Below, one piece after another: positions 17,459-26,616 of a stretch of 64,000 bases of DNA. The notes under the pieces are model-generated. The model had not been told where the DNA came from. It saw only the letters and a program-made list of their open reading frames with translations, and did no database searches. A program made the translations under genes and the position numbers. The stretch is taken from contig JAQURG010000008.1 of assembly GCA_028715725.1 (NCBI GenBank), forward strand, positions 1 to 64,000, written 5' to 3'. Source of the DNA: Methylococcales bacterium. GTDB lineage: Bacteria; Pseudomonadota; Gammaproteobacteria; Methylococcales; Methylomonadaceae. Position 1 is the first letter of the stretch; every line of letters begins with the position of its first letter.

Positions 17459-18879
17459 ATATTCAAACCGCACCCGACAAAAAGCTATTCGTCCTGGACA
17501 CTAATATACTCATGCATGATCCGGCCGCAATCTTTTGGTTTCAGGAACATGATATTTTTATACCCATGATTGTTCTGGAAGAACTGGATCATGCCAAAAA
17601 AGGCCTTACAGAAGTTGCGCGTAATGTAAGACAAGTCAGCCGTTTCCTGGATGAATTAATTCGTGATGCAAATCAGCAAACCATTAACGACGGCTTGCCT
17701 CTTTCCCGCATAGAGCACGGGCCTCATTCAGATGTGGCTGGAGGAGTAGGGGCAGGGCGTTTATATTTTCAGACCAGCGCCATGACAGCATTGCTGCCGG
17801 AAAGTATGCCCGGAAATATTGCTGATAATTCCATTCTGAGCGTCGTGCTGGCGCTCACCAAGGAATTGCCGGAGATTGACGTTATTCTGGTCTCCAAAGA
17901 CATCAATATGCGTATCAAAGCCGCCACCCTGGAACTGGTTGCTGAAGATTATCATAATGATCAGACTTTGGACGATATAGATTTGCTCTACAGCGGCGCC
18001 ACTGCGTTGGATGCTGACTTTTGGGAAGAACACGGAGCCCGGATGAACTCCTGGCAGGAAAAAGACAGGACTTTTTATAAGCTGGAAGATCCGCTGGTTA
18101 GCGAATGGTATCCCAACCAGTATTTGTATTTGGAAGATGGTTCCAATTTTGAAGCTATCGTCAGATCTTGTGAGGGTCAGGTTGCCATATTGGAGCTGGC
18201 CAGAGACTATCGTACCAAGCACAACAATATCTGGGGCATTACTGCAAAAAACCGGGAACAGAATTTTGCTCTCAATGTTTTACTGGATCCTGAAATTGAT
18301 TTTGTCACCTTATTAGGCAATGCGGGTACAGGTAAGACCCTGTTGGCTCTTGCGGCAGGGCTGGTTATGACGATGGAGAAAAAAATCTACAACGAAATCA
18401 TTATGACTCGGGAAACGGTTCCGATAGGCGAAGATATCGGCTTTTTGCCCGGCACTGAAGAAGAAAAAATGGCGCCCTGGATGGGCGCATTAATGGATAA
18501 TATCGAGCTGCTCGGCAGCCGCTTGGGGCAGAATGAATGGGAGCAAGGCGCGAGCAAAAATATACTCATGAACCGTGTAAAGATCAGATCGCTTAATTTT
18601 ATGCGCGGCCGCACCTTTCTAAATCGTTTCCTGATTGTTGATGAAGCTCAAAACCTGACTTCAAAACAAATAAAAACCCTGATAACCCGTGCAGGTCCGG
18701 GCACAAAAATTATATGTATCGGCAATCTGTTGCAAATAGATACCCCCTATTTAACCCCGACAACGTCCGGATTGACTTTTGTCGTAGACCGCTTTAAAAC
18801 CTGGCCTCATGGTGCGCATATTACCTTGCGCAGGGGTGAGCGTTCGCGGTTGGCGGATTTCGCTTCAGATATTTTGTAA
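17455..18879 (+). CDS. PIN-PhoH family protein (YlaK-like)
   Basis: A 474-residue protein with two domains. Residues about 7-160 are a PIN ribonuclease domain (LFVLDTNILMHDP, EELDHAKKG, DNSILSVVL), with acidic residues for metal binding. Residues about 245-470 are a PhoH ATPase with Walker A GNAGTGKTLLALAAG, Walker B FLIVDEAQNLT and SKQIKTLITR. PIN-PhoH proteins act as ATP-dependent RNA helicase/ribonucleases in the cases tested. The start overlaps the bcp stop by ATGA, so the gene ends a three-gene operon. Confidence 0.92.
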   Translation: MNIQTAPDKKLFVLDTNILMHDPAAIFWFQEHDIFIPMIVLEELDHAKKGLTEVARNVRQVSRFLDELIRDANQQTINDGLPLSRIEHGPHSDVAGGVGAGRLYFQTSAMTALLPESMPGNIADNSILSVVLALTKELPEIDVILVSKDINMRIKAATLELVAEDYHNDQTLDDIDLLYSGATALDADFWEEHGARMNSWQEKDRTFYKLEDPLVSEWYPNQYLYLEDGSNFEAIVRSCEGQVAILELARDYRTKHNNIWGITAKNREQNFALNVLLDPEIDFVTLLGNAGTGKTLLALAAGLVMTMEKKIYNEIIMTRETVPIGEDIGFLPGTEEEKMAPWMGALMDNIELLGSRLGQNEWEQGASKNILMNRVKIRSLNFMRGRTFLNRFLIVDEAQNLTSKQIKTLITRAGPGTKIICIGNLLQIDTPYLTPTTSGLTFVVDRFKTWPHGAHITLRRGERSRLADFASDIL

Positions 18880-18994
18880 TTTATTGGCGTCTGGTTGATT
18901 GCGGCTGATTGAAGCCACTGCCGTGCTGGTTGCCAATTATTAGCACTTCCCAGGCAGCAGGGTTCCAGGGCAAGCACTGCGGCTTTACAATGTA

Positions 18995-19186
18995 TTAATC
19001 GTGCTCTGCTTTATTGCTGTCGACTGCATAGATATCTTCTACCATTTTTTTAAACCAGGGAGGACGGGCCAGCAGTATATACATGCAGATCACTCCCAGA
19101 ATGGGGACAGGAAGTATGTCGGCTATCATTAATAGCAACAAAAAGATAAAACATTTTATTCTGGCAAAAGAAGCTATACGATTCAT
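18995..19186 (-). CDS. Small membrane protein, unknown
   Basis: A 63-residue protein with two closely spaced hydrophobic segments (FIFLLLLMIADILPVP and ILGVICMYILLA) followed by RPPWFKKMVEDIY and an acidic tail. The topology is a helical hairpin with cytoplasmic ends. There is no good ribosome site before the ATG, but the composition and single uninterrupted hydrophobic pattern argue for a real gene. It is convergent with phoH. The family is not known to me. Confidence 0.6.
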   Translation of the reverse strand: MNRIASFARIKCFIFLLLLMIADILPVPILGVICMYILLARPPWFKKMVEDIYAVDSNKAEHD

Positions 19187-19526
19187 GGCGCGAATGAAAC
19201 TAGAGTATAAATAGATGCCATAGACTAATCCTTAATACCGATCAGGCATATTAATTTAAATTTCGTCGTCATGTTGCGGTCCAGGCTGTGGAAGAACCGC
19301 TATTCATGCATTGTTCCATTGCTTTTTAAGCAGTGTCAATTACGCTAATATAGATTTTAAGCCACTAAAAATAGTCATCTGCGGCGAAGTGAAAAATTAC
19401 TTTCATAGACTTGGTCTTTATTGAGTTTATGTGTACAGTATTTCTCTAATATTTATCAACTCATCTAACTTTCAGAAATAGTTATTGAGGGCAATTCAAT
19501 AACGTATTCAAAAAATAATAAACTTC
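19187..19526. other. Intergenic, promoter region between small membrane protein and glnS
   Basis: 340 AT-rich bases between divergent genes. It must carry the glnS promoter. I see no T-box-like or attenuator structure and no coding frame. Confidence 0.4.
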
Positions 19527-21185
19527 ATGTCAACAGATAATCAACTCTCGTCAAATTTTATCCGCCAGATCATTAATAACGATCTTAAAAACAACCTCAA
19601 CAATGGTAAAGTCGCTACGCGGTTTCCGCCTGAACCTAATGGTTATCTGCACATTGGCCATGCAAAATCGATTTGCCTGAATTTCGGTATCGCTGCCGAA
19701 TATAACGGGACTTGTAATCTGCGGTTTGACGATACCAATCCCGAAAAAGAAAATATCGAATACATGCAGGCTATTGAAAGGGATGTGCAATGGTTGGGGT
19801 TTGAATGGCACGAATTACATCATGCGTCCGATTATTTTGAACAGCTTTATAATTACGCAGTGCAATTAATCGAACAGGGTCAAGCCTATGTTGACAGTTT
19901 ATCTGCCGAGCAAATCAGGGCTCATCGCGGCACCTTAACCGAGCCCGGTAAAGAAAGCCCGGACCGCAACCGACCGATTGCTGAAAATCTGGATTTATTC
20001 AAACGGATGCGTGCGGGTGAATTTGCCGATGGCCAGTATGTGCTGCGCGCTAAAATCGACATGGCGTCAGCCAATATCAATATGCGTGATCCTGCGCTAT
20101 ACAGAATCCGCCGAGTGCATCATCATCGTACGGGGGATGCGTGGTGTATTTATCCGATGTACGATTATACGCACTGCATTTCAGATGCTCTTGAAAATAT
20201 TACCCACTCCTTGTGTACGCTGGAATTTGAAGATCACAGACCGCTCTACGATTGGGTGCTTGATCAACTGCAAACCCCCAGCCATCCGCAACAAATAGAA
20301 TTTGCCAGATTACAACTTGAATACACGATTGTCAGCAAGCGTAAACTCAACCAATTGGTTACTGAAAAATATGTGAACGGTTGGGATGACCCCCGTATGC
20401 CGACTATTGCCGGATTGCACCGGGCAGGTTTTACACCCAAGGCAATACGCGATTTTTGCGAGCGCATCGGCGTTACCAAACAGAATTCATGGATAGAAAT
20501 GTCGGTACTGGAATATTGTATCCGTGAAGATTTAAATGAGAATGCGCCCAGAGCAATGGCGGTTTTGCATCCGTTGCGCGTGGTTCTGGACAATTATCCG
20601 GATGACAAGGTCGAACAGTTGGAAATCAGCAATCATCCGCAACGCCCCGAACTGGGCAAACGCAATGTGCCCTTTTCTAAAATCGTTCTTATTGAACAGG
20701 ATGATTTTGCCGAAATTCCGCCTGCAAAATTCAAGCGCTTGATAGCCGGCGGTGAAGTTCGCTTGCGCGGTTCTTATATAATCAAATGTAACGAGGTCAT
20801 CAAGGATGCTGAAGGCAATATTATCGAATTGCGCTGTACTTATGATTCCGATACGTTGGGCAAAAATCCGGAAGGCCGCAAAGTTAAAGGTGTAATTCAT
20901 TGGGTGTCAGAAGCCCATTCGCATCTTGCTGAATTGCGGTTATATAACCGCCTGTTTAAAGTGCCCAATCCGGACAATGAAGAAAATTTCCTGGATGCCT
21001 TGAATCCTGATTCTCTGGAAATCTTGACGGGTTGCCGCGTAGAGGCGAGTTTATCCGATGCCCAACCTGAAAGCCGCTATCAGTTTGAAAGAACGGGATA
21101 TTTTTGCTTTGACGCCATCGACAGCGTTGCCGGAAAACTGGTGTTTAACCGGACGGTGACTTTGCGGGAAGGGGCCTGGGAATAG
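19527..21185 (+). CDS. glnS: Glutamine--tRNA ligase
   Basis: A 552-residue class I aminoacyl-tRNA synthetase that charges tRNA-Gln. The HIGH motif is in [19 protein letters not shown] (residues about 40-50) and the KMSKS equivalent is VSKRKL. The anticodon-binding beta-barrels follow, ending [13 protein letters not shown], the normal family C-terminus. The length matches E. coli GlnS (554). The ribosome site before the ATG is weak. It is transcribed alone. Confidence 0.97.
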   Translation: MSTDNQLSSNFIRQIINNDLKNNLNNGKVATRFPPEPNGYLHIGHAKSICLNFGIAAEYNGTCNLRFDDTNPEKENIEYMQAIERDVQWLGFEWHELHHASDYFEQLYNYAVQLIEQGQAYVDSLSAEQIRAHRGTLTEPGKESPDRNRPIAENLDLFKRMRAGEFADGQYVLRAKIDMASANINMRDPALYRIRRVHHHRTGDAWCIYPMYDYTHCISDALENITHSLCTLEFEDHRPLYDWVLDQLQTPSHPQQIEFARLQLEYTIVSKRKLNQLVTEKYVNGWDDPRMPTIAGLHRAGFTPKAIRDFCERIGVTKQNSWIEMSVLEYCIREDLNENAPRAMAVLHPLRVVLDNYPDDKVEQLEISNHPQRPELGKRNVPFSKIVLIEQDDFAEIPPAKFKRLIAGGEVRLRGSYIIKCNEVIKDAEGNIIELRCTYDSDTLGKNPEGRKVKGVIHWVSEAHSHLAELRLYNRLFKVPNPDNEENFLDALNPDSLEILTGCRVEASLSDAQPESRYQFERTGYFCFDAIDSVAGKLVFNRTVTLREGAWE

Positions 21186-21303
21186 GGAAGGACTGGGCCA
21201 CTAATTTAGCAAAGTCATATCGCAGGGCGAGATGTATTCAGATAATCGACCTGCGCTATTCCGTTCATATGAGCTTAATGCACGCTTTCGAGCTCGTAAA
21301 AAT

Positions 21304-21327
21304 CAATGCACCGGTTACAGTGCATTG
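21304..21327 (-). terminator. Hairpin terminator for the minus-strand exported-protein gene
   Basis: CAATGCAC (21304-21311) and GTGCATTG (21320-21327) form an 8-bp perfect stem with an 8-base loop. On the minus strand the stem is followed by ATTTTT. It lies between the end of glnS and the end of the convergent gene, so it may serve both. Confidence 0.65.
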
Positions 21328-21345
21328 TTAAAACAATTTGGTTCA

Positions 21346-21750
21346 TTATTTGTTGGCTACTTTAACCAGCCAGCCGGTTTCATTGTGACAACCCAGAATT
21401 GCCTTGGTGCTCACCTCGATTCTGACAAAATTTCCATTTAGAGAGGCTGGTAATTTCGCCTTGATTTTGTGAAAGCTGGTATTGCTTTCCACCGTAAAAG
21501 GTAGCGGCTGTTTTTTAGCAGTCAACTTGATGGTGCTGGGGTCGGCCCAGGCTGAAACTTTCATAATAAGCTCTGATTCAGGTGGAACTTCAACATTATC
21601 AGGGGCTTTATATTCAGTAAGATTAAAATCGGTAATATGCGGTTTTTTGCAATCTTTTTCTAGTTCCTCAGGCGTATAGGCGAGTGCCGCGCCATTAAAT
21701 AGAACAACAGCAATCAATAACGCTGATTTAATCATTTTTATTCTTATCAT
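21346..21750 (-). CDS. Small exported protein, unknown function
   Basis: A 134-residue protein. The signal peptide covers residues 1-24 (hydrophobic core LLIAVVLF, cleavage after ALA). GAGGA lies seven or eight bases before the ATG at 21750. The mature part has two Cys (DCKKP and LGCHNETGW) that may form a disulfide and a beta-rich pattern, ending in ETGWLVKVANK. The family is not recognised. It is convergent with glnS and divergent from purM. Confidence 0.75.
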   Translation of the reverse strand: MIRIKMIKSALLIAVVLFNGAALAYTPEELEKDCKKPHITDFNLTEYKAPDNVEVPPESELIMKVSAWADPSTIKLTAKKQPLPFTVESNTSFHKIKAKLPASLNGNFVRIEVSTKAILGCHNETGWLVKVANK

Positions 21751-21948
21751 ATTAATTCCTCAATCAAGACCTGGTATTATCTTTAACAATAACCAATTGG
21801 CAAACGAAGTCACTTTAAATATTTTTTTAATAATATTCAACTATTTCGGTAACAGCTTATCGCTATAGACTAATAAGCTCCTTATATCCCTCAGACAAAA
21901 ACAATGATGTCTTGTACAATATCCGCAGTTTAATTTTTTTAAGAGAAC

Positions 21949-23004
21949 ATGACATTGAGCGGACAAAACCAGGAAAGCCTGAACTATAAAAGTGCCGGCG
22001 TTGATATTGCGGCCGGCAATGAACTCGTTGAACGTATCAAGCCTATCGCGGCCAGAACACGCACGGCCGGCGTGATGGCAGGGCTGGGCGGATTCGGCTC
22101 CCTATTTGAACTGCCACTGGATCGTTATCAGAATCCGATTCTGGTCTCAGGAACCGATGGCGTCGGCACCAAGTTAAAGCTGGCTATCGATTTAGGCATT
22201 CATAATACGGTGGGCATTGATTTGGTTGCTATGTGCGTAAACGATATTATTGTGCAAGGTGCCGAACCTTTATTTTTTCTGGATTATTTTGCTACCGGTA
22301 AGCTCGATGTTGATGCCGCTTCAGCGGTCATAGAAGGCATAGGCAAAGGCTGTGAATTGGCTGGCGCTGCATTGGTCGGCGGTGAAACAGCGGAAATGCC
22401 TGGCATGTACGCTGATGGCGAATATGATCTGGCCGGTTTTTGCGTCGGCATCGTCGAAAAAAGTAAAGTGCTGGATGGCAGCAAGGTTAAGGCCGGCGAT
22501 AAGCTGATCGGCATCGCGTCCTCAGGCCCGCATTCGAACGGTTACTCGTTAATCCGGAAAATAATTGCTCATAGTAATTCGGTTCTCAATGAGTCGTTTA
22601 ATGGCATAACCCTGGGTGAAGCTTTGCTGGAACCGACCCGGATTTATGTGAAAGCCCTGCTGTCCCTGCTGGACAAAGTGTCTGTACATGCGCTTGCCCA
22701 CATCACCGGCGGCGGTTTGACCGAGAATTTGCCGCGCGTACTTCCTGCAGGCATCAAGGCCCATATCGACCTTTCGTCGTGGGCATTTCCCGACATTTTT
22801 TTATGGCTGCAAAAACAGGGCAATGTTTCTCTGCCTGATATGCTGACCACCTTTAACTGCGGCATCGGCATGATAGTCTGCGTGGCCGCCGAAGATGAAA
22901 ATGCGACGCTCGATACCCTGCAATCCCTTGGTGAAACTGTGTTTGTAATTGGCGAACTCGTTGCGTCCGAAGGCAAACCGGAAGTTATTTATCTCCAAAG
23001 CTAA
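21949..23004 (+). CDS. purM: Phosphoribosylformylglycinamidine cyclo-ligase (AIR synthase)
   Basis: A 351-residue enzyme of de novo purine synthesis that closes FGAM to AIR with ATP. It has the family hallmarks [43 protein letters not shown] and [19 protein letters not shown] lies before the ATG. In many gammaproteobacteria purN follows purM directly. Here the next gene, 113 bases on, is hsdM of a base-composition-distinct island. Confidence 0.97.
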   Translation: MTLSGQNQESLNYKSAGVDIAAGNELVERIKPIAARTRTAGVMAGLGGFGSLFELPLDRYQNPILVSGTDGVGTKLKLAIDLGIHNTVGIDLVAMCVNDIIVQGAEPLFFLDYFATGKLDVDAASAVIEGIGKGCELAGAALVGGETAEMPGMYADGEYDLAGFCVGIVEKSKVLDGSKVKAGDKLIGIASSGPHSNGYSLIRKIIAHSNSVLNESFNGITLGEALLEPTRIYVKALLSLLDKVSVHALAHITGGGLTENLPRVLPAGIKAHIDLSSWAFPDIFLWLQKQGNVSLPDMLTTFNCGIGMIVCVAAEDENATLDTLQSLGETVFVIGELVASEGKPEVIYLQS

Positions 23005-23116
23005 CAATATCAGCATGACGTATCTTCTTGTCAGATATCATAATTCTTGAAGTTCAGTTTTTATCCTATCGAAGTAGTCTTATCTGAATAGCTACCTCGA
23101 AAAGAATTTTCTTAAA

Positions 23117-25384
23117 GTGTCGTTAATGGATTACCAAGAGCTAAAACAACTAGAGGATGACCTTTGGGAAGCGGCCGACCAGCTTCGCGCCAATTCCAAA
23201 CTCACCGCCAGCGAATATTCCATGCCCGTGCTCGGGCTGATCTTTCTGCGACACGCCACCACCCGCTTCTATGCCTTGCTGCCGGATGTTGAAAAAGATA
23301 TTCCTGCACGCGCAACCGGCGCGTTACGCGAAGAGCGCATTAAACTTGGTTTTCAGGGTAAAGCCGCAATCTATTTGCCGGAGAAGGCGCGTTACGACTA
23401 TTTGGCTTTATTGCCGGCTGGCATAAACATTGGCGAAGCCATCCGTGATGCGATGATGGCGATTGAAGAATCGGTCACCGACCAGAACGGCAACAAGTTG
23501 CTCGCGGGTGCTTTGCCGAAGGACTATCTCGGACTGGGACAGGAAGGCAATTTATTGGCCGAACTGGTAAAGATTTTCAACAGCCCGATTCTCGCGCAAG
23601 CCAAAGGCGACGTATTCGGCCGCATCTACGAATATTTCCTGAACCAATTCGCGCAAAGCGGCGCTCAGGAAGGCGGAGAGTTCTTCACGCCGCCCAGCCT
23701 GGTGCGGATGATCGTCAACGTCATCGAGCCCGACCACGGCATCGTGCTCGATCCGGCCTGCGGCTCGGCCGGCATGTTCGTACAAACCGGACACTTTATC
23801 GAAGAGGTGCGCCACCGGAACACCCACGACATCGACGTTGCCTTTTATGGCCAGGAAAAAGCCGACCTCAACAGCAAGCTTGCGCGAATGAACTTGGCCG
23901 TGCATGGTTTGGAAGGCAAGATCGTCATCGGCAATACCTTCTACGAAGACCATCACCATCTCGTTGGCAAGTGTGATTACGTGATGGCCAATCCTCCATT
24001 CAACGTCGACGGCGTACAGGTTGCCAAGATCAAAGCCCAGGTTGGCGAAAACCAGACCGGACGCCTGCCGTTCGGTCTGCCCGGCACCTCCGGCAAGAGC
24101 AAGAAGAACGAAGGGGGCGAAGCCATTTCCAATGCCAACAGCCTTTGGATTCAATACTTCTACAGTTATCTGAATTCTAGCGGTCGTGCGGGCTTCGTCA
24201 TGGCCTCCAGCGCATCGGATGCCGGCAACAAGGATCGCGACATTCGGCAAAAGCTCGTCGAAACCGGCCATGTCGACGTGATGATGTCCATAGGCCCCAA
24301 ATTCTTCTACACCCGCAGCTTGCCGTCTACGTTGTGGTTTTACGATAAGGGCAAGCCGGAAGATTTGCTCGACACGGTGCTGATGATCGATGCCCGCAAC
24401 GTCTATACAGTCATGTCCGCCCGCTCTCATGTGTTTACTGACGAACAGCTTGCCAACCTCAGCGCGATCAGCTGGCTGTATCGGGGCGAGCACGACAAGT
24501 TTGTCGATTTGCTGGCCGGTTATCACCACGAAGTCGGGCAAAAACTGGCGAGCCTGCCAGAATATATCCAGACCGACAACGACACGATAGAGAAGTTAAT
24601 CAATGTTTTTAATGGCTTAGGAAAACTGACCGAAGACGGCGAAACGTTGGCAGCGGTACGGGAAAAGCTGGGCGACGAGCACGGCATTACCGACGAATTG
24701 CTTGCCGACTTCCGTTTGGCTTTGGCTGGCTTGCAAAGCGAAAATGCCGAGTGGCGAGCCACATTGGCAGAAACCTTGACGGCGGCGGCAACGGAACTCG
24801 CCTCAATTCAATCCTTGGGTACGGAAAGCGGCTTCGAGGCGCGTAAGAGCTTGCAAGCCCGGCTCGAAGCTTTCAATCCGCAACTGAAAGCGGCTTTGGC
24901 TACGTTGGAAGCTCGGCACAAAGCCAGCCTGAAACTGCTGGACATGGCCGACAAAACTGTGCGCGCCCGGCAGTGGCCCGGCTACGGCGGCGATGCGGCA
25001 CGGGAAGCGAAAAAATCGCTGCTGCACCGCGACGTCAGGAAACGCGAACAACCGACAGTGCGCGACCGCGTCATCGAAACCGCGAAGCGCGCCGCTTATT
25101 TCATTGTCCAGGGCCATTGGTTGTTGAGCCGTTTCCCGCACGGTATCTATGCCGATGTGCCGGGCTTGTGCAAAGCGGTCAGCCGGGTGGACATTGCCGC
25201 CAACGATTATTCGCTGACACCGGGGCGTTATGTCGGCTTGGCGCTGAGTATAGAGGATGACGACGACGGCGAAGCGTTCAGGACGCGGATGATGGAAATT
25301 CATAGCGAGCTGGCGGAGTTGAATGAAAGAGCTTCTGGCCTTGCAGCCAGCATTCAGGCGAGTTTTGCAGAGCTGTTTGAATGA
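23117..25384 (+). CDS. hsdM: Type I restriction-modification DNA methylase subunit
   Basis: A 755-residue N6-adenine methyltransferase. The N-terminal HsdM_N domain (EDDLWEAADQLRANSKLTASEY) is followed by the AdoMet site DPACGSAGMF (about residue 211) and the catalytic NPPF (about 290). The long C-terminal part (residues about 480-755) is helical and longer than in E. coli HsdM (529). The start used is GTG at 23117; an ATG at 23126 is in frame. The stop overlaps the hsdS ATG (ATGA). The gene is much richer in G+C than purM. Confidence 0.94.
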   Translation: MSLMDYQELKQLEDDLWEAADQLRANSKLTASEYSMPVLGLIFLRHATTRFYALLPDVEKDIPARATGALREERIKLGFQGKAAIYLPEKARYDYLALLPAGINIGEAIRDAMMAIEESVTDQNGNKLLAGALPKDYLGLGQEGNLLAELVKIFNSPILAQAKGDVFGRIYEYFLNQFAQSGAQEGGEFFTPPSLVRMIVNVIEPDHGIVLDPACGSAGMFVQTGHFIEEVRHRNTHDIDVAFYGQEKADLNSKLARMNLAVHGLEGKIVIGNTFYEDHHHLVGKCDYVMANPPFNVDGVQVAKIKAQVGENQTGRLPFGLPGTSGKSKKNEGGEAISNANSLWIQYFYSYLNSSGRAGFVMASSASDAGNKDRDIRQKLVETGHVDVMMSIGPKFFYTRSLPSTLWFYDKGKPEDLLDTVLMIDARNVYTVMSARSHVFTDEQLANLSAISWLYRGEHDKFVDLLAGYHHEVGQKLASLPEYIQTDNDTIEKLINVFNGLGKLTEDGETLAAVREKLGDEHGITDELLADFRLALAGLQSENAEWRATLAETLTAAATELASIQSLGTESGFEARKSLQARLEAFNPQLKAALATLEARHKASLKLLDMADKTVRARQWPGYGGDAAREAKKSLLHRDVRKREQPTVRDRVIETAKRAAYFIVQGHWLLSRFPHGIYADVPGLCKAVSRVDIAANDYSLTPGRYVGLALSIEDDDDGEAFRTRMMEIHSELAELNERASGLAASIQASFAELFE

Positions 25385-26559
25385 AAACATTGTCCGAGTT
25401 TATTGATTTCAATCCATCAGTTGCTTTGGAAAAAGGCTGTGATTATTCATTTATAGGTATGGAACGAATTCAGTCCGGTATTAGATATGTTCAGAGTAAG
25501 GAATGCCGAGCTTTCACCGGCGGTGGAGCTCGCTTTTTACATGAAGATACATTATTTGCTCGAATTACTCCTTGTTTGGAGAATGGGAAAATAGCACAAT
25601 TTGTTGCTGAGCCAGGAATTTGTGGATTTGGCTCGACTGAGTTCTTTGTCCTTAGAGCTAAACGAGGCATATCTGATCCAAGCTTTGTTTACTATCTCGC
25701 ACAAACTGATGAAGTACAAAGTACAGCGATTCAAAGTATGGTCGGAGCATCGGGTCGACAAAGAGCAGATATTAATTCACTTAAAACATTCGCATTTGCA
25801 TTGCCCGCACTCGACAAGCAACAAGAAATTGGAAAAATTCTATCGTATTACGACGATTTGATCGAAACCAACCGCCGCCGCATCGCCTTGCTCGAAGAAT
25901 CGGCGCGATTGCTGTACCGTGAATGGTTCGTCAAGCTACGGTTTCCTGGGCATGAATCGGCGAAATGGCAGGATGGTTTACCGGAAGGTTGGTGCTTTGT
26001 ACCTTTGACTGTTGTTGCTAAAGTCAATCGAGCATGTCTGAGTGTCAAATCTGCACCTGATATAATTCAATACATCGATATTTCTTCCGTCGAAACCGGC
26101 GTAATTCGAGAGACTGCGGAAATCTCCTTTGCCGAAGCTCCTGGACGAGCCAGACGCTTAGTACAGAATGGCGATATTATTTGGTCTTGCGTTCGCCCCA
26201 ATCGTAAATCTTTTGCCCTAATGTTGGAACCTGATGAAAACACAGTGGTTTCGACAGGGTTTGCGGTTTTATCAACCAGAACGATACCGTTTTCATATCT
26301 TTACTTGGCAACAACTTCCGACGAATTTGCCTCCTTTCTCAGTAACCGCGCAACGGGGGCGGCGTATCCTGCCGTGACAGCAAAAGACTTCGAGGCAGCC
26401 GAAGTTTTAATTCCGTCGGCAGAGGTCTTGAAAGATTTCCATGAGCGCTGTGAACCAAGCCTCTGCTTAAAGCACAACCTTTTGAAGCAAAATATCGCTT
26501 TAGCTAAAGCCCGCGACGAACTACTGCCAAAGCTGATGTCGGGCGCAATCCGGATTTAA
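25381..26559 (+). CDS. hsdS: Type I restriction-modification specificity subunit
   Basis: A 392-residue S subunit with two target-recognition domains. The first (about 1-140) ends SLKTFAFALPALDKQQEIGKIL and is followed by the central conserved helix (DDLIETNRRRIALLEESARLLYREWF). The second (about 195-350) is followed by a distal helix (ALAKARDELLPKLMSGAI). It sets the bipartite DNA target for methylation and cleavage. The TRDs are visibly more AT-rich than the conserved helices, the usual sign of TRD exchange. It overlaps hsdM by ATGA and precedes hsdR by 57 bases. Confidence 0.93.
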   Translation: MKTLSEFIDFNPSVALEKGCDYSFIGMERIQSGIRYVQSKECRAFTGGGARFLHEDTLFARITPCLENGKIAQFVAEPGICGFGSTEFFVLRAKRGISDPSFVYYLAQTDEVQSTAIQSMVGASGRQRADINSLKTFAFALPALDKQQEIGKILSYYDDLIETNRRRIALLEESARLLYREWFVKLRFPGHESAKWQDGLPEGWCFVPLTVVAKVNRACLSVKSAPDIIQYIDISSVETGVIRETAEISFAEAPGRARRLVQNGDIIWSCVRPNRKSFALMLEPDENTVVSTGFAVLSTRTIPFSYLYLATTSDEFASFLSNRATGAAYPAVTAKDFEAAEVLIPSAEVLKDFHERCEPSLCLKHNLLKQNIALAKARDELLPKLMSGAIRI

Positions 26560-26616
26560 AGTTTTTACAAATCATTGTGTTACGCTAATTCCTCCTAAAA
26601 CACCAGGGACCATCAC

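Noticed and set aside
23552..24541. 329-codon minus-strand frame
   Set aside because: Antisense of hsdM; long antisense frames are expected in G+C-rich coding DNA. Translation has no family character.
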